Assembly (NCBI RefSeq): GCF_039538005.1
Contig: NZ_BAABBO010000009.1
Coordinates: 480,780 to 544,779 of the forward strand
DNA from: Allohahella marinimesophila
Lineage (GTDB): Bacteria > Pseudomonadota > Gammaproteobacteria > Pseudomonadales > Oleiphilaceae
Reading direction: 5' to 3'
Length of the DNA stretch: 64,000 nt
Below the pieces are notes generated by a model. The model saw nothing but the letters and a program-made list of their open reading frames with translations. It did not search any database and had not been told where the DNA came from. The translations under genes were made by a program, and so were the position numbers. Positions 44,301 through 53,958 of the stretch are shown here, piece after piece. The first letter of the stretch is position 1. The number at the start of each line of letters is the position of its first letter.

Positions 44301-47300
44301 AAGGTTTCACGTGCCGCCAGTGCATCAACCATTGAAGACAGACGGTCGTGGACGCTCAGCAGTAAGTCGTTCAGTGATGGATCGATATGCAGCGTATCTT
44401 CGACGATGCCTTCCACCAGTGTTTCGAACTCATGGGCGAGGTCGCCAATGGCGCTGACTTCAGCCAGGCGGGCACCACCCTTGAGCGTATGCATGGTTCG
44501 CTGCAGCGTATGCAGTTCGGTCATCAATGAATGATCATCGAGCCAACGACGCAGGTTCTCGCCGGTTTCATCCACGAGTTCGCGCGCTTCCTCGAGGAAG
44601 AGGTCAATGATTTCTTCGTCGAGATGGGTAAAGTCGACAGGCACACCCTGACGGAGTTCGGGAGATACGGTGCGAACCGCTGGCGTTGCAGTGTTCGGCG
44701 CCAGATCAAATGCTTCGCTCACCGCCTCGTCGACATGGTCTTCCTCAAGTCCGACCATATTGACGTCGACACCGTCAATATCTTCGGCAGTCGCCGTTTC
44801 GTCACCTGCGACGGCGTCTATGAAACGCTGCATGTCCCTGATCAGTTCTGGCGCTGGGCGAACAGGGCGCGACTCGGCCACTTCGTCGACCATCACAGAC
44901 AATCGATCGTGGCAGGCTTCGACCAGTGAAATCAGCTTACGCTCGTCTTCAGGCGCCGGTCGATGACCGCGCTCTGCCATGGCTTCGAACAGGGTTTCAA
45001 GTTCGTGCGCAAGATCACCAATGGCCGGAATTTCGGCCATGCGTGCGCCGCCCTTCAGCGTATGCAGATCACGCTGCAGATGCGCGACGAGGGCATGTTC
45101 AGTTGGCGCAAGGCTCCAATGATGTATGGTGTCCGAGGTGCTGAGAATGATGTCCTGGGCTTCTTCAAGGAAGATCGCAGCCATTTCAGGGTCGAGCACA
45201 CCAGCACCTTCCGCGTAGTCTGCTTCTACAGAGGCTGGGAGATCATCAGCCTGATGAGCATATTCGGCAGCCGCTTCGAGCGGTACCTGCGCTTCAAGTG
45301 TCTCTTCTTCGGAATGACCTTCACTGGCCAGCTCATGGGCTGCCTGCTCGAGCACTCTCGAGTCGTCACTTGAAGTCAGCGCGTCGTAAGGATCAGCCAG
45401 CGACTGCTCCTTGCTGTCGTCGATGGACGCGTCGCCCAGCTCAGGCTCGGCTTCCAGCACGGGTATACCGTCCAGAGGCTCGAAAGCCTCGGGCGTTTCT
45501 CCAGAGAGCAGGCTCACCAGTTGCTGTTGCAGTCGATCAGCTGGCTGTGGCACGCGGCCCTGTGCAGTGGCTTCAATCATACCTGCCAGTGCATCGTGCG
45601 CCGCGAGACTCAGCTGAATCGCCTGTGGAGTGACCGACATACGATTTTCAGCGATGCGCTCAAACAGATTTTCGAGTTCATGACACAGATCGCCAACAGC
45701 CGTCAGTTCCGCCATGCGCGCACCACCCTTCAGGGTGTGGGCGTCTCGCTGCAGGGACTGCACGAGGCTCTGGTTTGACGGGTCAATCTGCCAGTCCCGC
45801 AGGCTTTGTCCTGAACTTTCGAGAAGCTCGGTGGCTTCTTCGAGGAATATCTCGATCATCTCCGGATCGAGATGACTATCCTGGGCGGGATCTGCAGCAC
45901 CAGACCCTTCGGGTATCTCTTCCATAAGCTCTTCATCCTGCGGAACATCGCCCAGAAGGGGCACCGCTTCGACATCCGCGTCGCTGGCGTCAAAGTTTTC
46001 GGCCAGAAGCCGCTCTCTTGCCCCACGGATGGCGACAAGTACCATTTCGTCAGCCTGTGGTGAAAGGCCTGCAGCGAGCTGATCCATCATGCCGATCAGG
46101 ACATCATGACCACGCTTGGCCGCGTTGAAAAATTCTCGATCGAGCCCATCGAAGCCGGCTTCGACAGTTTCGTACAGCAACTCCAGCGAGGCGCACAGTT
46201 CATGCATCGCCGGCAGTCCAGCTGCCTTTGCACCAGTGGCCAGTGTGGTGAGCTCTTCCACCAGCGCTTCGAGTTCATCACGGTTGTCTGGGGCCGTGCT
46301 CCAGTCGTTGATGATGCGTTCGGCATCCAGCAGGATGTCGATGCTGTCGCGCAGGAATATATCCAGCACTTCACTGTGATTGACCGAGGCAGGATTGATA
46401 TCCGGCATCGCCCGGTGTTCGATCACTTCTTCAACGACGGCTTCAAGCTCATCGGCAAAAGCCTGAATTTCGGCAGAGGTGACGGAAGCTGCTGGACTCA
46501 GGCCATCTTCAGGGCTGTCTTCGATAGCCAGTAGTTCGGCATTGATGAGATCGACAGCCTGACTCAGAGCGTCGGTGATCGGTCTTGTAGCCGGGATGGC
46601 GCGGACGTTGAGTTCCTTGTAGAAGCGCTCGAGCGGAATCACGATACTCGCGATCCGCTTGCTGCCAGCCGTGTTGGCACTGCCCTTCAGCGTATGCAGT
46701 GCACGCGAGATGTCATCTGACAGTGGCGATGGATCCGCCAGGCGATTCTGATGCTCGACGAAATCTTCGATCGTTTGCAAGTGCCCGCGGGTTTCGCTGA
46801 GGAAGATATCCAGCAAAACCGGGTCGATGCCTGAGGCACCTTCCTCCTGCCGGACAGACTTGTCAGGCTTTGGTTCAGCGGCGGGTATTGCTACAGGTGG
46901 TTTACCACCAAGCATGGCCGGCACGTCTTCCGGCGTTTTACCCGCGGCCAGCTCATGAGCGTAGGCTTGCAGAGCATCGACATTGAATGATGGTGGCCTG
47001 CGCTCGGTGAAATCACTGACCATCGTGGGTAGCAGCTCGACCACCTTGATGATGAGACGCTCGATCTCTGGCGACATGGCAATCGCGCCTTCGATGATGC
47101 GGTTCATGAGATTTTCGACCGACCATGCCAGCTCGCCGCTTCTCATGGCGCCGACCAGACGCCCACTGCCCTTGAGGGTGTGGAAGGCACGGCGAAGCTC
47201 TGTGCGCGCTTCGGTATTAGCGTAGTTCGCGGTAAATTTCGGCAGATAGGTATTGATCGTCTCGAGAACTTCTTCGGCTTCCTCGGCGAAGATTTCGATG

Positions 47301-49759
47301 ATTTCATCGTCGATCATGTCGGCATCGCTGAGCTCGATGGCCTCGTCTGCCCCTGCAGGAGAGACGGCGTCAGCAGGCTCTGCTTCGACGAGATCGTCAT
47401 CATCGGCGAGTTGGCTATCGCTGTCGGCTTCGTCGGTATCGTCTTCCGCAGACAGGGCTTCGGCAGCCGTGGCTTCCTCAGCCTGACGCTGCGCTTCGGC
47501 GTGTTCCTGTTCTTCCTGGGCGGTCGCGGCACGCGAAGCCCGGGCATCCAGTAGAATCTCATCAGCACGATGAATCAGGCCGGTGGTGGTATTCAGGATG
47601 TCCAGGCTGTTGTCGGTGGCGGCGGCGAAGGCGGCTGTCAGAGTGGGCAGCTGGTCTTCGACGTCTTTCAACAATTCAAATAGTGCTAATGATGGCGTGA
47701 CCAGATTTTCGAGTGTGCGGTTCAGCAGGCCCTCGATGCTCCAGGCCAGTTCAGCCAGAGTCTTGGCACCAACCAGGCGGCCACTGCCCTTGAGTGTGTG
47801 ATAGGCACGTCGCAGCTCAGAAAGCGCATGCTTGTCCTGAGGAGAGTCCTGGAAGACTGGCCGGTACTGACGAATGGTCTCAATCACGTCGGCGACTTCT
47901 TCGGCGAAAACCTCACGGATCTCGTCATCGATAATCTCGACATCTGCCACCTTGTCGGCGGCCATGACCGGCGCAGCGCCGGGCTGCTCCTCTACTGGCT
48001 GGTCGAGAACCGGAACATCGGAGCCAGGGCTTTCAATGGCTCTGTGCTCGGCAGATTCAAGTTGTGGAGCAGGTGTGCCATCGAGCTTCTCTAGGCTTTG
48101 AGCGGCGACGAGCAGGATTTTTTCGTACTGGCCCGAGCGCTCGGCAATGCGCTCAAGGTAGTAGTCGATGCTGGTGATCGCATCGGCCAGCGCTTCGAGC
48201 TTGGTCCAGTCTGGCTTGCTGTCGCTACTGAGTAGTTCGGATTCAATATAGCGGGCGCAGCGCTGCAGCAGGGCACTCGCTTCACTGAGCGGTATGATGC
48301 TCAGGCTGCCGGCGACTTCCCGCAGAAGACGAGGCGCATGATTCAGTTCGGTACGCTGCCAGTCACTGGTCACGTATTCTGAAATGGCTGTCTTGGCCGT
48401 TTCAAGTGAGTTTCTGGACTCGGTGATCAGCGCCTTGTGTGCGCTATCGACGTGCTCACGCGGCACGATACCGGTCACCGGCGCAGCCGTATCCGGTGCA
48501 TTAGTGCCCTGGTCGACCATGCTGCCGAGGGAGGCTTCGACATACAGCAGGGCGCCAGCAATATCGAGCAGTTCGTCGTCATCCGGACGCTTGAGACCTT
48601 CTGCCATGGTTTCGATACGCTGAATCTGCTCATCGATAACCTTTCGGGGCAGGCCAAGGCCAAGCACCGCCATCGTATTGGAGACCTGATGCAGACCGGG
48701 CAGCAGATCGCCCAGCTCGCTGGCTGATTTGAACTCGCCCCGGACAAACAGGTCGAGCTGATCTTTCAGATTGCTCAGCTCTTCGCACAAGACAGCGGCT
48801 ACCGAGCTCAGAGTGCTTCTGTTCGGGCCCTCGACCTGCTGGCGTTCACGGTCAAGCTCCTCATTGCCTGGCAGCGCCAGGTCCAGCGAGTAATCGACCT
48901 TGATTTGTTTGGTCAGCTTGGTGTCTGCAGTGGACTGAGCACAGTAGAAGAGCAGGTGCTTGAAGAGGTCTTCCGGCAGTTTTTCGTCAAGCGCCTGGGC
49001 AGGTTGCTCTACTAGCCGCTTGATTCGGCCATCGAGCAGGCGCAGCAGGGTCTTTACGGCTGAAGACAGCTCCAGACCACCGTACTGCATGGCTTCAACC
49101 AGGCCACAGCCCAGACGCCACAATTCGGCATGTGTCGTGCCGCGGCACATCTGCCGGAGCTTGGACAACACCTTGTGGAGATAGGCCAGATTGGCGTCGA
49201 GCTCGCTTTCGCGAACGATGCTGACCAGGGTGAACTGATACATCTGACGCAGTTTGCGCAGTTGTGCGGTGGAGCGGGGATCCTGCAGCTGTGCCACGAC
49301 ATTACTGTCGTTAGGCTTTTTCAGCATCGACAGATCCGGACTGAACAGCGCAGTATCACTCAACAGGCGCTCGCCTCTGGCCGCGCGCAAATCGTTGAGC
49401 AGGGGCATCAGCACGAGCGGCAGATCCCGCTTGCTGCGCTGCAGTCGCTCGAGATAATTTGGCAGCTGAAGAATGGCCTTCGAGAGCGCTTCTAGTGCAT
49501 CGTCGCCCTGGCTGACCTTGCCTTCCTGCAGTGCTTCACCCAGTTTTTCCATTTCTTCGGCAAGCAGTGCTGCACCGTAGAACTCAACCATCTGCAGGGT
49601 GCCGTGCACCTGATGGATGTAGTTCACGCAGAAACGCAAGGATGTCGTATCTTCCGGATTCGCAACATAGTCCTCAAGCATTTGCTGAGCCTGTTGCAGG
49701 GTCGCTTCTATTTCGCCTTTAACCCAATCCAGTGCCACATAATCGTGGTTACCAGCCAT
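41372..49759 (-). CDS. chpA: giant hybrid chemotaxis histidine kinase ChpA
   Basis: 2795 residues, versus about 2470 in P. aeruginosa. Order: about 11 Hpt-like modules, then dimerisation, ATPase (LRNALDHGVEMP, GRGVGMDVV), CheW-like domain and a C-terminal receiver with Asp2727. Phosphorylatable histidines sit in HTLKG motifs at 654, 860, 1022, 1341, 1566, 1757 and 2063, and a variant HQVHG has His49. Three modules lack His at the aligned site: Arg480, Thr1171 and Arg1904. ChpA phosphorylates PilG and PilH to control type IV pilus extension and retraction. The modules from 1341 on (HTLKGGARMAE/HTLKGGARLAE) are most alike, pointing to recent internal duplication. Confidence 0.96.
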   Translation of the reverse strand: MAGNHDYVALDWVKGEIEATLQQAQQMLEDYVANPEDTTSLRFCVNYIHQVHGTLQMVEFYGAALLAEEMEKLGEALQEGKVSQGDDALEALSKAILQLPNYLERLQRSKRDLPLVLMPLLNDLRAARGERLLSDTALFSPDLSMLKKPNDSNVVAQLQDPRSTAQLRKLRQMYQFTLVSIVRESELDANLAYLHKVLSKLRQMCRGTTHAELWRLGCGLVEAMQYGGLELSSAVKTLLRLLDGRIKRLVEQPAQALDEKLPEDLFKHLLFYCAQSTADTKLTKQIKVDYSLDLALPGNEELDRERQQVEGPNRSTLSSVAAVLCEELSNLKDQLDLFVRGEFKSASELGDLLPGLHQVSNTMAVLGLGLPRKVIDEQIQRIETMAEGLKRPDDDELLDIAGALLYVEASLGSMVDQGTNAPDTAAPVTGIVPREHVDSAHKALITESRNSLETAKTAISEYVTSDWQRTELNHAPRLLREVAGSLSIIPLSEASALLQRCARYIESELLSSDSKPDWTKLEALADAITSIDYYLERIAERSGQYEKILLVAAQSLEKLDGTPAPQLESAEHRAIESPGSDVPVLDQPVEEQPGAAPVMAADKVADVEIIDDEIREVFAEEVADVIETIRQYRPVFQDSPQDKHALSELRRAYHTLKGSGRLVGAKTLAELAWSIEGLLNRTLENLVTPSLALFELLKDVEDQLPTLTAAFAAATDNSLDILNTTTGLIHRADEILLDARASRAATAQEEQEHAEAQRQAEEATAAEALSAEDDTDEADSDSQLADDDDLVEAEPADAVSPAGADEAIELSDADMIDDEIIEIFAEEAEEVLETINTYLPKFTANYANTEARTELRRAFHTLKGSGRLVGAMRSGELAWSVENLMNRIIEGAIAMSPEIERLIIKVVELLPTMVSDFTERRPPSFNVDALQAYAHELAAGKTPEDVPAMLGGKPPVAIPAAEPKPDKSVRQEEGASGIDPVLLDIFLSETRGHLQTIEDFVEHQNRLADPSPLSDDISRALHTLKGSANTAGSKRIASIVIPLERFYKELNVRAIPATRPITDALSQAVDLINAELLAIEDSPEDGLSPAASVTSAEIQAFADELEAVVEEVIEHRAMPDINPASVNHSEVLDIFLRDSIDILLDAERIINDWSTAPDNRDELEALVEELTTLATGAKAAGLPAMHELCASLELLYETVEAGFDGLDREFFNAAKRGHDVLIGMMDQLAAGLSPQADEMVLVAIRGARERLLAENFDASDADVEAVPLLGDVPQDEELMEEIPEGSGAADPAQDSHLDPEMIEIFLEEATELLESSGQSLRDWQIDPSNQSLVQSLQRDAHTLKGGARMAELTAVGDLCHELENLFERIAENRMSVTPQAIQLSLAAHDALAGMIEATAQGRVPQPADRLQQQLVSLLSGETPEAFEPLDGIPVLEAEPELGDASIDDSKEQSLADPYDALTSSDDSRVLEQAAHELASEGHSEEETLEAQVPLEAAAEYAHQADDLPASVEADYAEGAGVLDPEMAAIFLEEAQDIILSTSDTIHHWSLAPTEHALVAHLQRDLHTLKGGARMAEIPAIGDLAHELETLFEAMAERGHRPAPEDERKLISLVEACHDRLSVMVDEVAESRPVRPAPELIRDMQRFIDAVAGDETATAEDIDGVDVNMVGLEEDHVDEAVSEAFDLAPNTATPAVRTVSPELRQGVPVDFTHLDEEIIDLFLEEARELVDETGENLRRWLDDHSLMTELHTLQRTMHTLKGGARLAEVSAIGDLAHEFETLVEGIVEDTLHIDPSLNDLLLSVHDRLSSMVDALAARETFRSAPELIKAVRQYAADHSLGDDPLRAIALEQAQLLESGATQDELRAVFVDESDEMLQVALDAMDSWKQHPEAFQHLPDIFRRLRALAAGAGLAGLTPVQSLADTHALMLETINERVSADSFPLQDEVIELSDRALHMLAEQIRHVVSQTQANPGQAIELDQNSMQGVSVELSSLQRRLMSGGDSATSPLPKEKAALAGLDPEIIEIFIEEAAELERNFKQYLSDWKREPAEANHARQIQNALHTLKGGARLAGLAAVGDLAQSIEDKIGRCVRADSSLDDQLIQQIDTEAKWLSTAIEGVREQFRRMGAADAAAGNRVQADRSPRSLSDADSRAEQLVQMQRSQQSGGAAAPKAAPRKAAETAKQQQAAETIRVSAQLLDNLVNLAGETSITRGRLETQISDFSHTLEEMQATIDRLREQLRRMDIETEAQVLFRMEKEGGGPVYEDFDPLEMDRYSSIQQLSRALNESASDLTDLRETLLDKAKDAETLLLQQSRINTELQEGLMETRMIPFTSIVPRLRRIVRQVTGELGKKADFEVYNPEGELDRNVLDRMVAPLEHMLRNALDHGVEMPDVRAKAGKPETGRITLSVGREGSDVVLTLQDDGNGINTEAVRKKAIKQGLLSKSTDIADSEILQFIFHAGFSTAEKVTQLSGRGVGMDVVSSEIKQLGGRVTIESESGKGTTFTIRLPFTVSVNRALMVSTGDDYYAIPLNTIEGIVRVSTFELEEYYQPDAPLYEYAGQKYQLQYLGNLLRSEHQPKLQGQPLPLPVILVRGGDHPLALQVDSLLGSREIVVKGLGPQFTGVRGVSGGTILGDGSVVVILDLPALMRSDLARAMAHDLSMEEKEVAPKHSGPATIMVVDDSVTVRKVTSRLLERQGMRVITAKDGVDAIAILQDQKPDVMLLDIEMPRMDGFEVASFVRHDERLRDVPIIMITSRTGQKHRDRALSIGVNEYLGKPFQESILLETIERLLG

Positions 49760-49777
49760 ACGATCTCCGCATACTCA

Positions 49778-50692
49778 TCAGGCTCCGCTTTTCTTGCGGT
49801 AAGCCAAAGTGTGTTCTGTTGACAGCCGCTCCAGGTCCGGGTGCTGCCAATTGGTCAGCTCACCCAGCCCCAGTACCAGCAGGCCGCCCGGTGCAAGACG
49901 CTCAGTCAGATGCCTGAGTATTTCCCGTCTGCGCCACTTCTTGAAATAGATCAGTACATTCTGGCAGTAAATGATCTGCATCCTGAAATGCAGGGCATTC
50001 TGCAGTTCCGCCAGGTTCTCCCTGACAAAACACGCCTTCTTCATCAGTGCCCGATCAAACTGATATTGGCCCGGTCTGACCAGTTCGAAATAGCGCTGCT
50101 GTATCTCAGGCCTGACTTCGACCAGTCGTCGTTCCGGATAAATGCCAGTTCGCGCCTTGTTCAGCGCCGGTGTGCTGATATCAGTGCCGGTCACGCCGAA
50201 CTTCGGCTTGAGCCCACGCTGGGTCAATGCTTCGTTGATGAGGATGCACAATGTGTACACCTCTTCGCCGGTGGCACAGCCAACGCTCCAGGCCTCTAGC
50301 GGCGTCTGACTCAACTGCTGTCGCGGCAGCTCCGCTATGTACTGTTCCACGGTCCTCAGCGCATCAATATCGCGGAAGAACCGGGTCTCCTGGACCGTAA
50401 GCCTGTCTACAAGAACGCTCCATTCGACCATCCAGTCAGGTGCTTCGGTAATACGCCTGTAATAGGCAGCGTAATCGCTCAGCCCCAGCTCGCGCATGCG
50501 CGAGGCCAGGTTGGTCTGCAGAAATGTTGTCCTGTTCGGCTCTACCACCATGCCTGTTCTGGCTTCGATAAGCTGCCGCCATTGCTGCAGCATCGTTTCC
50601 GAAACAGGGGGTAGTGAGGCCAGGCTCCAGCTCTCGACGATGCGTGGCGGCTGGTCTTTTTTCTTTTCAGTCACAGCTTGATAACCGCACAT
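49778..50692 (-). CDS. pilK: CheR-type methyltransferase PilK
   Basis: 304 residues. It has an N-terminal helical CheR domain (about 20-85) and a SAM-binding methyltransferase domain with VGCATGEEVYTL (about 140-151) and QNVLIYFKKWRR. PilK should methylate glutamates on PilJ, opposing ChpB. It sits between pilJ and chpA as in Pseudomonas. Confidence 0.92.
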   Translation of the reverse strand: MCGYQAVTEKKKDQPPRIVESWSLASLPPVSETMLQQWRQLIEARTGMVVEPNRTTFLQTNLASRMRELGLSDYAAYYRRITEAPDWMVEWSVLVDRLTVQETRFFRDIDALRTVEQYIAELPRQQLSQTPLEAWSVGCATGEEVYTLCILINEALTQRGLKPKFGVTGTDISTPALNKARTGIYPERRLVEVRPEIQQRYFELVRPGQYQFDRALMKKACFVRENLAELQNALHFRMQIIYCQNVLIYFKKWRRREILRHLTERLAPGGLLVLGLGELTNWQHPDLERLSTEHTLAYRKKSGA

Positions 50693-50742
50693 GCGTCAAT
50701 CGGTTCCAGTGCTGCCCGCCGGAGCGGGCAGACCCTTGCCTA

Positions 50743-52851
50743 TCAGGCAAACGAGCCGGTTTCGTCCATACGTTCGTCCGACTCGTCGTCGAGCTCGATA
50801 TCGCTACCGGGCATGAGATCGCCACCACCAATCTGATCAGGCAGCTTGAAGCCCGCAACCGAATTCCGCAGCTGGTTGGCCAGTTCGGCCAGCTTGCCGA
50901 TCGACTTGGCTGTTGCGTTGGTACCGGCAGATGTCTGCGAGGTGATCTCCTGGATAACGTTCATCGTGTTGGAGATGTGGCCTGCAGATGAAGACTGCTG
51001 ACGGGCCGCGTTGGAGATGTTCTGGATGAGGTCGGAGAGCGACTTCGATACGTTCTCGATCTCTTCCAGTGCCACACCGGCGTCCTGTGCGAAGCGCGCG
51101 CCTCGTACCACTTCCGAAGTCGTGGTTTCCATCGAGATAACGGCTTCGTTGGTGTCGCTCTGGATTGTCTTTACCAGGGCTTCGATCTGCTTTGTTGCCG
51201 CAGATGAACGCTCGGCCAGTCGCTGTACTTCGTCCGCAACAACCGCGAAGCCTCGTCCTGCGTCACCGGCCATGGAGGCCTGGATGGCAGCGTTCAACGA
51301 GAGGATGTTGGTCTGGTCCGCGATGTCGTTGATCAGCGATACGATGTCACCGATTTCCTGTGATGATTCACCCAGGCGCTTGATACGCTTTGAAGTCTCC
51401 TGGATCTGCTCACGGATGTTATCCATGCCGCGGATCGTCGACTGTACGATTTCAGCACCCTTCTTGGCGATCGCAACCGACCGCTCCGCAACCGCAGCTG
51501 ATTCAGCAGCGTTCGAAGATACCTGGTCGATGGACACCGCCATCTCGTTGATCGCAGCAGACGCACCGGCGATTTCCTGTGCCTGGTGCTCGGAAGCGTC
51601 GGCCAGGTGCATCGCAGTAGACTGTGTCTCTTCGGCAGCACCGGCAACCCGAACCGCTGTTTCGTTGATGGCCGCTACCAGCTGGCGCATCTGGTCGATC
51701 GCGAAGTTGATGGAGTCGGCGATCGCACCCGTGAAGTCCTCGGTTACCGTCGCCTCTGTGGTCAGGTCACCGTCAGCGAGGTCAGCCAGTTCGTCCAGCA
51801 GTCGCATGATCGCATTCTGGTTCTGTTCGTTCTGACGGAACTCTTTGTCATAGCGTCGTTTGTTCTCCTGGTTACCGATGTAGAAGATAACGAACATCGC
51901 ACCGATGATGGCGAGCAGCAGGATGTAGCCGAGCTCGTCACTGATGAAGCGGGTATCAGCCTGGGTCTGGAACACCTGGTTCAGCTCAGATGTTTCGTTC
52001 AGCAATGCCTGTGAGTTCTGGAAGATGTTGTTGGCAGCTTCACGAACGCGGAACAATTCAGGTGAGGTTTCGAGGATGGTATCAACGTTCTCGTTGACGA
52101 ACTCGAAGAGCTCGGCGATGGCTTCAAGACCGAAGATGGCATCTTCGTCTTCTACCGCCGTGATACCCATGATCGGGTTGCCTTCAACCATGCCGTTCAG
52201 TACACGACCGAAGAGGTTCACGTCGCGCCCGAAGCGGTCCGCAGCCGTGACAGCGTCGACACCACCTTCAAGTACTCGGTTGACGCTTCGCACGATACGC
52301 TCTGCCAGCAAGGACTGGCGCGTGGCCACGGCGATCTGCTCGGCAGGTGCATCAGTCTCGAGCAGGATCTGAACGACGTCGTCGTATTCAACCTGCAGCT
52401 GGGGGATAGTGTCGTTCAGCGTGAGTGCAACATTGTGCAGCAGCAGAACGACTTCTTCCGATGCCAGAATGACGTCGGCGTCGTTACGAACGCTGGTCCA
52501 CAGCTGACCCACCTGATTCATCTGCTCATCATCAACCGGAGGCAGTTCAATTTCAGGATTGCCCTGGACCAGGTAGTCCCAGAGTTGCTGGAAATCGTCA
52601 CGTGAGCGGCCGAGCAACTGGAAGGCTTCCGCCTTGCCGTCCGCTGCTTCAGAGGCGTTTTTCGCAATCTCCTGCGACAGTACCCGCAACTCCGACGCGT
52701 AGGCGATATAGGTCTTGTCGTTGACCGCGTTCTTGTTGAGCGTGATCAGAACGTATACCAGTGCGATAACGGCTGCGATGACCACGCCGTACATCAGCAA
52801 AAGCAATGGATTGGAGCCTTGCCCCGTTGTCTTTCCGGCGATTGCAATCAT
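50743..52851 (-). CDS. pilJ: type IV pilus chemoreceptor PilJ
   Basis: 702 residues. One N-terminal helix (about 15-37), a helical periplasmic domain of about 270 residues, a second helix (about 307-327), HAMP and a cytoplasmic signalling domain with the tip QTNILSLNAAIQASMAGDAGRGFAVVADEVQRLAERSS. The Q-A-S-M form of the tip is typical of PilJ as opposed to the E-A-A-R of ordinary receptors. It senses pilus or surface contact and signals through PilI to ChpA. Confidence 0.94.
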   Translation of the reverse strand: MIAIAGKTTGQGSNPLLLLMYGVVIAAVIALVYVLITLNKNAVNDKTYIAYASELRVLSQEIAKNASEAADGKAEAFQLLGRSRDDFQQLWDYLVQGNPEIELPPVDDEQMNQVGQLWTSVRNDADVILASEEVVLLLHNVALTLNDTIPQLQVEYDDVVQILLETDAPAEQIAVATRQSLLAERIVRSVNRVLEGGVDAVTAADRFGRDVNLFGRVLNGMVEGNPIMGITAVEDEDAIFGLEAIAELFEFVNENVDTILETSPELFRVREAANNIFQNSQALLNETSELNQVFQTQADTRFISDELGYILLLAIIGAMFVIFYIGNQENKRRYDKEFRQNEQNQNAIMRLLDELADLADGDLTTEATVTEDFTGAIADSINFAIDQMRQLVAAINETAVRVAGAAEETQSTAMHLADASEHQAQEIAGASAAINEMAVSIDQVSSNAAESAAVAERSVAIAKKGAEIVQSTIRGMDNIREQIQETSKRIKRLGESSQEIGDIVSLINDIADQTNILSLNAAIQASMAGDAGRGFAVVADEVQRLAERSSAATKQIEALVKTIQSDTNEAVISMETTTSEVVRGARFAQDAGVALEEIENVSKSLSDLIQNISNAARQQSSSAGHISNTMNVIQEITSQTSAGTNATAKSIGKLAELANQLRNSVAGFKLPDQIGGGDLMPGSDIELDDESDERMDETGSFA

Positions 52852-52946
52852 GTCAGTTCCCCAGCCGTGCCTGTTCAGTGTGTAATATCAGTGTGTGTAA
52901 TCGATGTTCAAAACTGTCTGTAATCAAAGAGCGCTTCCGCATCTGT

Positions 52947-53498
52947 CTAGCCAGAAGCGATCTCGACGAAGGATGAGTCAGCGAGCAGAGCGGAAGTTTC
53001 GAAAACGTGCCAGTGCGTGTCGTCGCGGACATAGCTGCCCGAAACACAACGCTGCACGCTATCGGTGAGTCCGGATGTTGCAGTGGTATGGCTCGTCACC
53101 GGAAAGTACTGCATGCCGAGTACACCGTCGACGATCAGGCCACTGAAAAAGTCGTCCTGCTCGATGATCAGTACCCGCTTCTCCCGCATCGCCCGCGATT
53201 GAGCGGGTAGCTTGAAGAATTGTCCCAGGTCCATGACGGGCAGAAGACGTCCGCGAACGTTGGCCACACCATGCATCCAGCTTTTTACACCGGGAACCTG
53301 GGTCGCCTTGGGCAAATGAAGTATCTCGACCACTTCGCCCATGGCCACCACGAAACGCAGGCCTGCCAGCGAAAAGCCGACGCCGTTCCAGAGTTGAACG
53401 GCCTCGGCCTGTTCGGGTAGACCAATGGCGGTCTGCTTGCTGCGGGATTCGAGCTTCCGAAGCAGCTCGAATGGCGCAATGGTGTCCATGGTAGTCAT
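52947..53498 (-). CDS. pilI: CheW-like coupling protein PilI
   Basis: 183 residues from the ATG at 53498 (a TTG three codons earlier and an ATG three codons later are alternatives). It has a CheW fold with GFSLAGLRFVVAMGEVVEILHL, WMHGVANVRGRLLPVMDL and VLIIEQDDFFSGLIVDGVLGMQ. It links PilJ to ChpA. It lies between pilH and pilJ. Confidence 0.92.
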   Translation of the reverse strand: MTTMDTIAPFELLRKLESRSKQTAIGLPEQAEAVQLWNGVGFSLAGLRFVVAMGEVVEILHLPKATQVPGVKSWMHGVANVRGRLLPVMDLGQFFKLPAQSRAMREKRVLIIEQDDFFSGLIVDGVLGMQYFPVTSHTTATSGLTDSVQRCVSGSYVRDDTHWHVFETSALLADSSFVEIASG

Positions 53499-53510
53499 CG
53501 CCAGCAATCG

Positions 53511-53873
53511 CTACTTGATCAACTGGTTGATGGTATTGATGAGGTCATCCTCATTCACCGGCTTGACGAGATAACCACGGGCGCCCTGTCTGGTGCCCCA
53601 GACGCGGTCTGTTTCCTGGTCTTTGGTCGTTACGATAACCACTGGAATATTCTTGGTTTCGTCACCTCGTGTCAGTTGCCGTGTTGCCTGGAAACCGTTG
53701 AGTCCGGGCATGACGACATCCATCAGTACCAGGTCTGGCTTTTCGGCCCGTGCAACTGCCACGCCTTCGGCGCCGTTGTCTGCTTTCAATACCTGATGAT
53801 TATGACGCTCCAGAATGCTTGAAATCTTGCGGACTTCGGTTGGAGAATCATCTACGATCAGAATGCGAGCCAT
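53511..53873 (-). CDS. pilH: response regulator PilH
   Basis: 120 residues from the ATG at 53873, preceded by a strong GGGGGA site; a longer frame to 53894 has no better start. It is a single receiver domain with acceptor Asp52 (LVLMDVVMPGLNG), Thr in VVTTKD and Lys in YLVKPV. PilH is the phosphate sink or retraction-side regulator of the system. Confidence 0.93.
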   Translation of the reverse strand: MARILIVDDSPTEVRKISSILERHNHQVLKADNGAEGVAVARAEKPDLVLMDVVMPGLNGFQATRQLTRGDETKNIPVVIVTTKDQETDRVWGTRQGARGYLVKPVNEDDLINTINQLIK

Positions 53874-53958
53874 GCTTTCCCCCTTGTGAGGCAATCAATT
53901 CCAGCTGATGAGCTGAAGAAAAATAAAGTGTTCTATTCGGAGGGGTTGAACCATCCGA

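Noticed and set aside
43560..47810. Tandem repeated motifs in DNA that might suggest a repeat array
   Set aside because: They are the in-frame codons of the Hpt modules of ChpA, irregularly spaced by several hundred bases, not a CRISPR or satellite array.
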